From Bdellovibrionales bacterium (GTDB lineage: Bacteria > Bdellovibrionota > UBA1018): 9,605 bases of DNA. Positions 1 to 6,803 of the stretch are shown one piece after another. The stretch spans positions 1 through 9,605 of the forward strand of contig JAGWZD010000046.1 in NCBI GenBank assembly GCA_018968995.1, in the 5' to 3' direction. The translations under genes were made by a program, and so were the position numbers. Each line of letters begins with the position of its first letter. The first letter of the stretch is position 1. The notes beneath the pieces were generated by a model. It searched no databases. It had not been told where the DNA came from and saw nothing but the letters and a program-made list of their open reading frames with translations.

Positions 1-2
1 CG

Positions 3-2639
3 CTAGCAGGAATGCTTGGCCTACACACCGACCGGACACGGCACTACCCCAGCTTTCGAGTGTACCTCGGGGAGACGAGCCTGGATGATTTCAGGAGACA
101 GTGGTTAGAGTATTACGAACACAAAAATTTTGACGACTTCATTACCTCCACTGGCCACGACAAAAGCGGAAACTACATCGACTTCAAGTCTGCGCTCATT
201 GAGCTTCGAGATCTGGATGGCATTATTCGCGTTTCAGGGTGGTCCTGGGATAATCCCGAACTGCGCTCCATGCGTGAATTCCGCGCTTTAGCGGTTTTCC
301 AAGCCTGGGTTCAGAACTCTGATCTTAAAAATGAAAACAACAAGCTAGTAATTCGCGAAGGCAAAGTGCCTTCTGTTTTTTTCATGGTACATGACCTTGG
401 CGTAACTTTCGGTAAGTACATGGCCGAGGCCGTTCTAAGTTACGAAGAAAACCCTGTCGCATCGGTGTCGGACGATCAAATTTCGTTACGATTTAATCCC
501 AACACTGACCTGAGCTTTGTGACTTACTCAGACGCCCGCTGGATGCTCCGTCGGATCGCCCAACTTTCTCGCGAGCAAATCACTGAGGCGGTCAATCTGG
601 GTTATTGGAACAATCAGAAGCCCCATGATGTCAGAGGCCTATTAATTGAGCGGCTGATTCAAAGGCGAAACCATCTTCTCAGGGCGTTTGATCTCATTGG
701 AGCGCCAGATGGCGCCGGCGCACTTATCCAAGAAATGCCCGTTCAGATCAACTCAACGGTTGGCGTGAAGCCATTACCAAAAAGCAAGGTTGATGTTGAA
801 GATTACGGGCCCGAGTTTAGCCAAAGAGTGTTCAAGCCCCTGATGCGAGATCTTTCCCGGGCTGTTTGGGACCTCGGTGAGACTATCGTAGGAGCCATCG
901 GCTCGGCACGACTCGACCCGAGCTGGCTTGGCATCGACTCCTCGATCATTTCTGAAATCATCATATCCAGAGATCGCCACTTTGTTCGCAACCCTGAGCC
1001 GGCCACCTCTGAAGACACTTACATTGTCAAAGATGACTATCGAATCGGCTTCCGACTCGGTGGCGGATTTGTTCTCACCGGAGACGTTGCTTATGTTCGT
1101 GAGCACACCGTATTATTTACCGCCCGAGATGAAGACCAGGCGCGTTTCGCCCCAGGAACTCGCGTTGGCCTCACTGAGTCTTACGAGGATGTGGCCAAGC
1201 GTTTGCCGAAAAATCACCTCTACCTCAGAAGTGATTTTTTAGAAGGGCGCGGACGGTTAAAGTATCAGCCCCTGGACATGATCTCGCCTCAAATCACCCA
1301 AAGCTTTTCTCGAGTTCAGCTTTGGCGTGGGGCCGTTATTGCTAAACAGGGCGCTCCTGTTCAGGCTTTTGTAGACCGTGAGCGAGGATACGTGGGCGCC
1401 TTGGGCCTCTACACCAACCTATTTCTGTGGCGAGTTCCCCACGCCGGTATCACCGCTGGAAACTTCAAAACGACTCGTAAGATTTATGACCTCACCTCAC
1501 TTGCACCTGCCGTGCGGATGCGCGCATCGAATGCAGTGTTGTTTTTTGGCGACATTGAGGCCGTTGCAAGTCTAAAAGCGGCCCAACTTGAGGCTGTGAG
1601 TCGACAAGAAAAAGAGAATTATTGGTCGCTTCTTGGACTCATTGACGGTCAAAACAAGCGCGTCACTGAGAATCTTCAAGTCTTTCGGCTATTGCCTGAT
1701 GGTCAGGCGGTGTCTTTAGGTAACGTTTTTAAACACAAGCGCGAGTCCTCTCAGGGATGGAAGTTTTTTACCGACGGAGAAACCTTTAAAAGAAGCTTTC
1801 TTTATCAGTCCCGCAAGGATCATGGCGCTACGACGAGTGAAGATTTTTTGGACGCCCGGGTGCTGATTCGTGACAATAGTGTGAAAACGCGCGAACTATC
1901 GCAGCAATACTTGCAAATCGTGGACATGATTTCGGGACAGGAAAACTTTCTTGGATTTACTCCCGAGCTACACCAAGGCAATAGCAATAACTGGGGCTCG
2001 CTCGACGTTGTGATTCGCTCGAGCTACTCAAAAGGGGCTCTAGAGCAGGTTTCGAGTCTAAAAACTGGAGATCTTCTTTCAGGTTTCTCAAACTTAACGG
2101 GAATTCCGGTGAATGCGCTCGTCAGTTATATGAGAGAGCTGTCTCAACCCCACTCTTTTTCTGCCGGAAAAGGGGCTCCAAGAATCTCTCGGCCCCCGTG
2201 GTATTTTAGGTCTGCGCGAGTGCTTGGACGTTCGGCACCGCTGGGCGACTCTCTAGAGAAGATCAGAGACTTCAGTCGTCAGCTCAGCAAAATTAGAACT
2301 CTTCAAGATCCTTCAGCTGCTGGGGCTCGCACCCTGGATGCTCTATTTGAAAACTCTTCCGGCGGACTGGGGTTTGCAAACCCCATCATATTTACGCTGA
2401 TTCATAGCCACATTAAAGAAAACGACCGTTACTTTTCAGTCTACGTCTCGCCTCAACAATTTACTGAGAACAAGCTACCAGCAGGACTTGTACTCACCCG
2501 CCGAGATGGGAAATTTTCAAGCGCGGCCAGCGAAGAGGTTAGCGTTTACAACTTTGAAGACGCACTTCGCGTCTACCACGCTTTTTTTTCAGACAAGGAC
2601 CGATTTCATCCGATACCCGACCGAGAGGTCATTCAATGA
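3..2639 (+). CDS. Large cysteine-free protein of unknown function, kinase-like N-terminal motifs, 5'-partial
   Basis: The reading frame is open to the left edge of the window. The first ATG (12) has AGGA directly abutting it and no spaced Shine-Dalgarno, so the true start probably lies upstream. Numbering from that ATG, 875 residues are visible, with no cysteine and no membrane segment. Residues about 85-227 contain D104-x-K106-x-x-N109, then D128-L-G130 nineteen residues later, then a helical stretch ending in an RR-containing motif (218-219). This order recalls the catalytic loop (HxDxxxxN) and DFG motif of kinase-like folds. From memory it also resembles uncharacterised large proteins of acidobacteria and deltaproteobacteria with a W..HxDxxxxN...DFG pattern. 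The remaining ~600 residues are rich in aromatic and alternating hydrophobic residues, suggesting beta structure, and match no family I recognise. Lack of cysteine and the exported neighbours hint at an envelope location, but a signal peptide cannot be checked. The coding call is secure; function is not assigned. Confidence 0.85.
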   Translation, partial: LAGMLGLHTDRTRHYPSFRVYLGETSLDDFRRQWLEYYEHKNFDDFITSTGHDKSGNYIDFKSALIELRDLDGIIRVSGWSWDNPELRSMREFRALAVFQAWVQNSDLKNENNKLVIREGKVPSVFFMVHDLGVTFGKYMAEAVLSYEENPVASVSDDQISLRFNPNTDLSFVTYSDARWMLRRIAQLSREQITEAVNLGYWNNQKPHDVRGLLIERLIQRRNHLLRAFDLIGAPDGAGALIQEMPVQINSTVGVKPLPKSKVDVEDYGPEFSQRVFKPLMRDLSRAVWDLGETIVGAIGSARLDPSWLGIDSSIISEIIISRDRHFVRNPEPATSEDTYIVKDDYRIGFRLGGGFVLTGDVAYVREHTVLFTARDEDQARFAPGTRVGLTESYEDVAKRLPKNHLYLRSDFLEGRGRLKYQPLDMISPQITQSFSRVQLWRGAVIAKQGAPVQAFVDRERGYVGALGLYTNLFLWRVPHAGITAGNFKTTRKIYDLTSLAPAVRMRASNAVLFFGDIEAVASLKAAQLEAVSRQEKENYWSLLGLIDGQNKRVTENLQVFRLLPDGQAVSLGNVFKHKRESSQGWKFFTDGETFKRSFLYQSRKDHGATTSEDFLDARVLIRDNSVKTRELSQQYLQIVDMISGQENFLGFTPELHQGNSNNWGSLDVVIRSSYSKGALEQVSSLKTGDLLSGFSNLTGIPVNALVSYMRELSQPHSFSAGKGAPRISRPPWYFRSARVLGRSAPLGDSLEKIRDFSRQLSKIRTLQDPSAAGARTLDALFENSSGGLGFANPIIFTLIHSHIKENDRYFSVYVSPQQFTENKLPAGLVLTRRDGKFSSAASEEVSVYNFEDALRVYHAFFSDKDRFHPIPDREVIQ

Positions 2640-2691
2640 AAAGTTGATGTGCCTAAAACATAAACAGATGAATTGAAAAACGATACAGCGC

Positions 2692-2709
2692 AAACGCCGT
2701 AGCGGCTTT
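2692..2709 (+). terminator. Weak hairpin, possible terminator after the large protein
   Basis: GCCG (2696-2699) and CGGC (2703-2706) form a 4-bp GC stem around a TAG loop. AAA and TTT flank it and can extend the stem past one bulged C. It lies 53 bp beyond the stop codon of the large protein. The stem is short and followed by only three T, so an intrinsic terminator role is doubtful. The rest of the 144-bp gap (2640-2783) shows no clear promoter. A TGTAAT at 2761-2766 lies too close to the ribosome binding site of the next gene to be a convincing -10 box. Confidence 0.25.
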
Positions 2710-2767
2710 AAAGTCAGTTCGGCCGGGCACACAAATTGCTGAATTCGTGTTTTTAAAAATTGTAATG

Positions 2768-2774
2768 TAAGGAG
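2768..2774 (+). promoter_or_regulatory. Shine-Dalgarno site of the 197-aa exported protein
   Basis: TAAGGAG ends 9 nt before the ATG at 2784. It is a strong match to the anti-Shine-Dalgarno sequence and fixes the start codon, which also begins an intact signal peptide. Confidence 0.75.
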
Positions 2775-2783
2775 AACGTTGAA

Positions 2784-3377
2784 ATGAAAAAGTTGAATCT
2801 TGTTCCTATGATTGCCCTATTGTGTACCACCTGGTCTCACGCGGATATTATCGAAACCAAGTATCGCGTCGTCTCTCGGTTTTATGATAAATCCGGCGGT
2901 GTACAGAAACACATCAATACTCGCGCTTACATCCGCTACAATGATAGCGTCGGATTGAGCTCCCCATCGGCCAAACAAGACTGCTTGGTTACCCTAGGCG
3001 GAAAAGGCTTCTTTCGGTTGGCTGTAGACTCTGGAACAAGAGAGTGTGTTTCTAATCGAAACTATATTATCACCGCTGAGCAAACCATTCTGGACATGAT
3101 GGATCGGGCACTGAACAAGACCCCATGGGTCGCCTTTTCGGCTTCAGAACCCTCCGAACTCCTCCACCTCAGCAATGCTACGCTGAAGAATGAGTCGATC
3201 AAAGACTTGGGTGCGTTTGCTAGTCTGCGCTCTGCCCTTCAGAATTTGTTCTCCCAGGGAGACAAAACCCAAATGATCTCACTCAAGGATCGAACGGTTT
3301 TTGTCCTTTCTGCCGGAGAGCGCGCCAAATGGACTCTTGAGTTAGAGCCGCTTGAGTCCGAGACGCTCACGCACTAA
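2784..3377 (+). CDS. Exported protein of unknown function
   Basis: The product is 197 aa and I do not recognise its family. The N-terminus is a classical Sec signal peptide: Lys-Lys at 2-3, a hydrophobic core of about 14 residues, and a probable signal peptidase I site after SHA at residues 18-20. There is no lipobox, so the mature protein (about 177 aa) should be soluble in the periplasm or secreted. It has two cysteines about 20 residues apart in the N-terminal half of the mature part, which could form a disulfide. The mature sequence looks mixed alpha/beta. The start is set by a strong Shine-Dalgarno at 2768-2774. The gene has its own 144-bp upstream gap and ends 4 bp before the stop codon of the convergent PAS-MenA gene. 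Coding is near certain; function unknown. Confidence 0.85.
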   Translation: MKKLNLVPMIALLCTTWSHADIIETKYRVVSRFYDKSGGVQKHINTRAYIRYNDSVGLSSPSAKQDCLVTLGGKGFFRLAVDSGTRECVSNRNYIITAEQTILDMMDRALNKTPWVAFSASEPSELLHLSNATLKNESIKDLGAFASLRSALQNLFSQGDKTQMISLKDRTVFVLSAGERAKWTLELEPLESETLTH

Positions 3378-3381
3378 TCTG

Positions 3382-4653
3382 CTACAGAACGAGCAATCCG
3401 ATAATGCTCAAAAGCCCAAACACCGCTTGAAGCATAATCGTATTCTTGTTTCCAAGAACCAGGGCGCGACTGTTGTAGTCACGGAATAGCGTCCTGATGG
3501 CAATCACTGCAAATGGGGCCGAAAGGAGTGATAGAAGCACTCCGCGCGGAAGGAATCCGCTAAGCCCCCAGGCAGTGGTGAAAACGAAGGCGCCTAACAG
3601 AAGAGCCAAGTATCCCCAGCGCGCGGACTTTTTACCCAGCGTTACCACGAGGTGATTTTTTCCGGTTCTAGCGTCGCTCTCAGAATCAGGAAACTCATTG
3701 ATCCAAAGAATCGCCGTGGTGAGCAAACCCACGGGAACTCCAAATAATAAGGCCTGAAGGGAGAACTGTCCGGTCAATGCCGTGTAGGCACCGCCGGTCA
3801 TGAGCGGGCCAAATAGTAGTCCAATGAGAAGCTCTCCCAGTCCCCTTCTTGCTACGAGTCGCAGAGGAGGCGCAGTATAGAAATACCCCCCCAGCGCACC
3901 GGCTAAACCATAAGCTAGAATCACACCTCCCTGCTCGAGCGCAATCCAGCCTCCACAAAGAGCGGCAAAAATCATCAGCGCCCACGAGAGCTTCCAAAGC
4001 CCAGCCTCACTGATTAAGCCTAGTTCAATGGCGCGACTGCCACCCGAAAAGGGAAGAAAGTAATCATTATTTCCTGCATCCGTACCGCTCTTCCAATCGA
4101 AATAGTCATTGAACGTATTGGCTGCAGCTTGTAGCGCTCCCGCTCCAAAAAAAGCCGCAAAAAAATGCGCCCAAGACCAATCTGCCCCCGTTGCCTTGGC
4201 ATATGCCGCCGCCATACCCACAGGAATCAACGACGCGGTCAGAAACGGGGCCCTTGTGATCACAATACCTGCAAAAATTCGCGTTGCAGGACTGATTTTA
4301 GGCTGCGCTACATTCAGCATCTCTTGAGGTAGGGTTCTCGTGATTCCACAGTAGCCAATTTGCCTTCCCGACTTGAATGTCGGCGTGATCTTGATCTCCG
4401 CCGGAAAACGAGTTCCGTCCTTACGAACAAAAACTGTTTTTGTTTCATGGGCGCCGTTCTTGACCGCTTGAGAGAGCCAGTGAGGGACATGCTCAAGCAC
4501 GGTCAGGCCCGGAGAAAAAAGAGAAACCCTCTTTTTTCCGATGACCTCCTCGGGCTGATATCCAAAAACCTCCGAAGCGCCTTTACTGAAGGTCTCAATT
4601 CGACCCTCAAGATCACAAGTGATGATGCTCTTTACTTGACTTTCTGCTTCCAT
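3382..4653 (-). CDS. menA: PAS domain fused to MenA-type 1,4-dihydroxy-2-naphthoate prenyltransferase
   Basis: This 423-aa protein (numbered from ATG 4653) joins two parts. Residues about 7-110 are a PAS fold with a typical G-Y-x-P-E-E-V-I-G-K helix and a K-D-G-T-R-F-P hairpin. There is no flavin-binding NCRFLQ motif and no assignable heme ligand. From about residue 122 onward it is an integral-membrane UbiA-superfamily enzyme with some eight or nine hydrophobic segments. Both Asp-rich diphosphate-binding motifs are present: N182-D183-x-x-D186 with D192 in the MenA-style GTD context, and N319-x-x-x-D323-x-x-x-D327. MenA attaches the polyprenyl tail to 1,4-dihydroxy-2-naphthoate with loss of CO2, giving demethylmenaquinone at the inner membrane. 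A TTG at 4659 extends the frame by two codons, but GGAGG at 4661-4665 sits 7 nt from ATG 4653 and 1 nt from the TTG, so the ATG is preferred. The gene follows a polyprenyl diphosphate synthase by 17 bp, supporting a quinone role. MenA usually has no sensor domain, so the fusion is the oddity here. Another aromatic prenyl acceptor is possible. Confidence 0.88.
   Translation of the reverse strand: MEAESQVKSIITCDLEGRIETFSKGASEVFGYQPEEVIGKKRVSLFSPGLTVLEHVPHWLSQAVKNGAHETKTVFVRKDGTRFPAEIKITPTFKSGRQIGYCGITRTLPQEMLNVAQPKISPATRIFAGIVITRAPFLTASLIPVGMAAAYAKATGADWSWAHFFAAFFGAGALQAAANTFNDYFDWKSGTDAGNNDYFLPFSGGSRAIELGLISEAGLWKLSWALMIFAALCGGWIALEQGGVILAYGLAGALGGYFYTAPPLRLVARRGLGELLIGLLFGPLMTGGAYTALTGQFSLQALLFGVPVGLLTTAILWINEFPDSESDARTGKNHLVVTLGKKSARWGYLALLLGAFVFTTAWGLSGFLPRGVLLSLLSAPFAVIAIRTLFRDYNSRALVLGNKNTIMLQAVFGLLSIIGLLVL
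4493..4550 (-). promoter_or_regulatory. Candidate dnaX-like -1 frameshift element inside the PAS coding region
   Basis: On the minus strand, in order: AGGAGGT (4550-4544), 6 nt, then AAAAAAG (4537-4531), phased exactly as A-AAA-AAG relative to the PAS-MenA frame. Overlapping the slippery run is a perfect 10-bp inverted repeat: GAAAAAAGAG at 4538-4529 (minus strand) pairs with CTCTTTTTTC at 4523-4514, loop 5 nt. A -1 shift would add 12 codons and stop at TGA 4495-4493, giving a truncated PAS fragment of about 53 aa and no prenyltransferase. In E. coli dnaX the same heptamer follows an SD-like sequence, but its hairpin starts downstream of the heptamer instead of overlapping it. Function is untested inference. 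Confidence 0.3.
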
Positions 4654-4660
4654 GACCAAG

Positions 4661-4665
4661 CCTCC
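4661..4665 (-). promoter_or_regulatory. Shine-Dalgarno site of the PAS-MenA gene, decides its start
   Basis: GGAGG on the minus strand lies in the 17-bp gap after the polyprenyl synthase stop codon. Spacing is 7 nt to ATG 4653 and 1 nt to TTG 4659, which selects the ATG as the start. Confidence 0.7.
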
Positions 4666-4670
4666 GTATT

Positions 4671-5624
4671 CTATCTCGGTTGAAGTTGAGCGAAAATTGC
4701 GGCCACATCTGGCTGTGCGGCAACGGGCCCCAGAAGATCACGCGCGCACGAGAGTTCGTGCTGAATCCACTGATGAACTTGAGCGATAGCACCAGAGGCC
4801 AACAAAAGATCGCATGCTTCAGAGTACTTCTGTTTTCCAACAAAATCAGAAAGCAGCAAATAGTCGGCCTCGTTATCATTCCATACCGACGCCATGGCAG
4901 AGAGTACTGCGTTCGGATTGCGCTCCCGAAGGTCTGCCCCTCGCGGCTTTCCTGCCCCCCCGCGTAAGTCGAGAAGATCATCCAGGTACTGGAAAGCTAC
5001 CCCCAGATGTATGCCCGCCCCCCGCCACACCTTAGCAAGATCGGGCTTATTCGCGAGCAACGCCCCGGCCTCTAAGCAATAACCGAAAAGTGCTCCAGTT
5101 TTTCCTGCAGCCACACAACGAAGAGCCTCTGAATCTAGAATAAAAACAGCACCACCAGGGGAGCGACGAGCATCGACCTCTCGTGTTGCTGACTCCGACA
5201 TTTCTGCCATAGCCCGTGCCGCGGCATCAACCAGTAGCGGACCGCCACGAGCTGTTAGCCTCAACGCCTGTGCCAAGAGAAAATCTCCTGCGAGAACTGC
5301 AATCTGATTGCCGCTTAGCTTATGAAGCGTGGGCATTCCTCTTCGTTCGTCGGATTCATCAATAATGTCATCATGAACAAGACTTGCCACATGAAGTAGC
5401 TCGGCGCTCGCAGCAACATCCACCAAGGATTCGGGTTTCGATCCGGCAATAGACCCAAAAATGCACACCAGTCGCGGGCGAAGAAGCTTTGCCGTTGGCG
5501 AAAGCACCAAGGGCTCGAGCTTCTCGCGAATAAAAGAACCGCCGACAGCTTCCCCGAGTCGCTGCAGAACCTGCTCTCGAAATAGGTCCGAATGCGGTCG
5601 GCTGGTCGCCCTATTTAGATCCAT
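4671..5624 (-). CDS. Trans-polyprenyl diphosphate synthase (menaquinone side chain)
   Basis: The 317-aa product belongs to the trans-isoprenyl diphosphate synthase family, which condenses isopentenyl diphosphate units into a long allylic diphosphate in the cytosol. The first Asp-rich motif is D85-D86-I-I-D89, followed by R94-R95-G. The second is D215-D216-L-L-D219 within FQYLDD. G-N-Q-I-A-V-L-A-G-D-F at 105-115 and K175-T176 are also family hallmarks. Length is normal for the family. Two usually conserved stretches are altered: the N-terminal GKRxRP element reads A-K-L-L-R-P (45-50), and the element after the second Asp motif keeps G-K-P-x-G-x-D-L but then reads R-E-R-N-P-N where G-K-x-T is common. 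The start ATG has no Shine-Dalgarno, but a -10 box ends 7 nt upstream. The next gene, PAS-MenA, follows after 17 bp, so the two are co-transcribed and the product probably supplies the prenyl donor. Chain length cannot be stated from sequence. Octaprenyl or heptaprenyl synthase, or even a farnesyl/geranylgeranyl-type enzyme, remain possible. Confidence 0.9.
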   Translation of the reverse strand: MDLNRATSRPHSDLFREQVLQRLGEAVGGSFIREKLEPLVLSPTAKLLRPRLVCIFGSIAGSKPESLVDVAASAELLHVASLVHDDIIDESDERRGMPTLHKLSGNQIAVLAGDFLLAQALRLTARGGPLLVDAAARAMAEMSESATREVDARRSPGGAVFILDSEALRCVAAGKTGALFGYCLEAGALLANKPDLAKVWRGAGIHLGVAFQYLDDLLDLRGGAGKPRGADLRERNPNAVLSAMASVWNDNEADYLLLSDFVGKQKYSEACDLLLASGAIAQVHQWIQHELSCARDLLGPVAAQPDVAAIFAQLQPR

Positions 5625-5631
5625 TGACGAA

Positions 5632-5660
5632 CTTATAGTGGAAACCCACCGAGATGAAAA
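5632..5660 (-). promoter_or_regulatory. Predicted promoter of the polyprenyl synthase / PAS-MenA operon
   Basis: On the minus strand TTTTCA (5660-5655, 4 of 6 to TTGACA), a 17-bp spacer and TATAAG (5637-5632, 5 of 6 to TATAAT) form a sigma-70-like promoter. The -10 box ends 7 nt before the ATG at 5624. Transcription would therefore start at or next to the start codon, giving a leaderless mRNA, in line with the absence of a Shine-Dalgarno. Confidence 0.45.
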
Positions 5661-5683
5661 GCTCTTCCGGCCACAGGAAAAGC

Positions 5684-5712
5684 TTGTGACTGAACGGGGC
5701 GAGTCCTATCTT
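5684..5712 (+). promoter_or_regulatory. Predicted promoter of menG
   Basis: TTGTGA (5684-5689), a 17-bp spacer and TATCTT (5707-5712) make a moderate sigma-70-like promoter, each box 4 of 6. The start site would fall near 5719, leaving a leader of about 10 nt before ATG 5730 with only a weak GAG as ribosome binding site. It lies back to back with the divergent operon promoter within a 105-bp region, so a single regulator could control both. Confidence 0.3.
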
Positions 5713-5729
5713 CTGAGCACGAGTCAACG

Positions 5730-6440
5730 ATGCGCTGGACACCCCCCCAACCCGAAACCGTTCAGAAGATCTTCCGATTAATTAGTCGCCACTACGATTT
5801 GGCAAATCGCGTTTTAAGCCTCGGTTTAGACCAATCTTGGAGAAAAGCGGCGGTGAGGCACTCCCTTCGGCTTTGCCCTACCGCTAAAGATGTCTTGGAC
5901 TTGGCGACCGGCACCGGAGACCTGGCAATCGCCTTTCACCGAAAAATGAGCCAATCTGCGCGAATCACCGGAGCGGACTTTAATCCGGAGATGCTCCTCA
6001 TTGCTCGAGAGAAACACTCAAAAATTAACTGGCAACTCGCTGATGCCACGCGGCTTTCGTTTCAAGACCACTCTTTTGACTTGGTCTCCATCTCGTTTGG
6101 TCTAAGAAATGTCGAAGATCCAGATCAAGCGATCCGCGAGTTGTTTCGAGTGACCCGACCCGGTGGGTGTATTGTAATTCTTGAGTTCGGAAACCCAGGA
6201 TCATCGATCTGTGGCAGAGTCATCCACCGATTTAACCGACTTTGGCTTCGACTGATGGGTGGCGCCCTCACCGGTGCGGGATGGGCTTACCAATACCTCT
6301 CTCGCACGTCCGAGTCTTTTCCTGGCGCGAGCCAATTACAGGCGCACTGTCACACGCTTCTGCCGTCTTCATCTGTGACAACAAAGACTCTGTTTCCCGG
6401 AATTTGCTATCTTTGCATGATTCAAAAAAATCAGAACTAA
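5730..6440 (+). CDS. menG: Demethylmenaquinone methyltransferase (UbiE/MenG family)
   Basis: The 236-aa product is a class I SAM-dependent methyltransferase of the UbiE/MenG family, which C-methylates demethylmenaquinone to menaquinone (and, in ubiquinone makers, 2-polyprenyl-6-methoxy-benzoquinol). Family signatures in order: Y-D-x-x-N (22-26) and L-S-x-G-x-x-x-x-W-R (29-38), SAM motif I D-L-A-T-G-T-G-D-L (57-65), G-A-D-F-N-P-E-M-L (81-89), and F-G-L-R-N-V (123-128), then R-V-T-R-P-G-G followed by L-E-F. Length is close to the E. coli enzyme. The last 40 residues are poorly conserved: the usual M-x-x-A-G-F segment is not recognisable, though the alignment stays colinear. ATG 5730 is the only usable start after an in-frame TGA at 5691, and the N-terminus fits the family. 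The gene is divergent from the polyprenyl synthase and menA genes, which favours menaquinone as the product. Its stop codon overlaps that of the convergent NTF2-like gene. Confidence 0.93.
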   Translation: MRWTPPQPETVQKIFRLISRHYDLANRVLSLGLDQSWRKAAVRHSLRLCPTAKDVLDLATGTGDLAIAFHRKMSQSARITGADFNPEMLLIAREKHSKINWQLADATRLSFQDHSFDLVSISFGLRNVEDPDQAIRELFRVTRPGGCIVILEFGNPGSSICGRVIHRFNRLWLRLMGGALTGAGWAYQYLSRTSESFPGASQLQAHCHTLLPSSSVTTKTLFPGICYLCMIQKNQN

Positions 6441-6799
6441 ACGCGGTAAAGCTGGCCGATATCCATAAAAATAAGCCAAGCCTTTACCTTGCTTCCACGC
6501 ATCCGAAACACATCGCAAAACGGAACGGTAAGCTTTGTTCCGTCCTTACGCGTGTAAGTAACCTCTCCCTCAACCACCCAAGAGTCCTTACCCTCCCAGG
6601 TCTGGTTTAAGCGGTGCGACAGCCCAGCTATCGATCCAAAAAATCCGGCGACGGCACTTTCAACCGCCGCTGGGCCCACAACACTTGGGGCGTTTCCAAA
6701 TCGAAACTCTCCAGACTCATCGAAAAGCTTGGCGAATCCGGCGGAATCTTTAGCGTCAATCGCCTTAAAGGCCTGCACAATCCAATCGGGGGTATTCAT
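6437..6799 (-). CDS. NTF2/SnoaL-like small cytosolic protein
   Basis: The 120-aa product has the look of the NTF2-like/SnoaL-like superfamily, a cone-shaped alpha+beta barrel with a central pocket. It has an N-terminal helix (about 1-20), a D-x-x-x-F-A-x-L-F-D-E segment, a G-x-x-A-V central helix (about 42-57), and then three long beta strands ending near a W-L-I-F-M-D strand (about 108-114). There is no signal peptide, so it should be cytosolic. The superfamily includes isomerases, cyclases, ligand-binding proteins and also some toxin-immunity proteins, so function cannot be read from fold alone. The start has AGGTGA on the minus strand (6809-6804) 4 nt upstream. It begins 16 bp after the stop of the secreted ADP-ribosyltransferase gene and is almost certainly co-transcribed with it. 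Its stop overlaps the menG stop by 4 bp. Family call fairly sure; role unknown. Confidence 0.8.
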   Translation of the reverse strand: MNTPDWIVQAFKAIDAKDSAGFAKLFDESGEFRFGNAPSVVGPAAVESAVAGFFGSIAGLSHRLNQTWEGKDSWVVEGEVTYTRKDGTKLTVPFCDVFRMRGSKVKAWLIFMDIGQLYRV

Positions 6800-6803
6800 C
6801 TGT

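Noticed and set aside
3386..3410. GAGCA...TGCTC inverted repeat just inside the menA 3' end as a terminator
   Set aside because: The stem is 5 bp with a 9-nt loop, lies inside the coding sequence, and has no T tract on the useful side.
4254..4265. Perfect 12-bp palindrome TTGTGATCACAA, resembling CRP/FNR-type half-sites
   Set aside because: The half-sites TGTGA and TCACA abut with no 6-bp spacer, and the site lies deep inside the menA coding region away from any promoter.
4657..4659. TTG as start codon of the PAS-MenA gene
   Set aside because: The GGAGG is only 1 nt from this TTG but 7 nt from the ATG two codons later.
6318..6440. Poorly conserved last 40 residues of MenG, suspected compensating frameshifts
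   Set aside because: Reading the other two frames across 6318-6370 does not restore the usual C-terminal segment, and the existing frame stays colinear with the family to the end with about one inserted residue.
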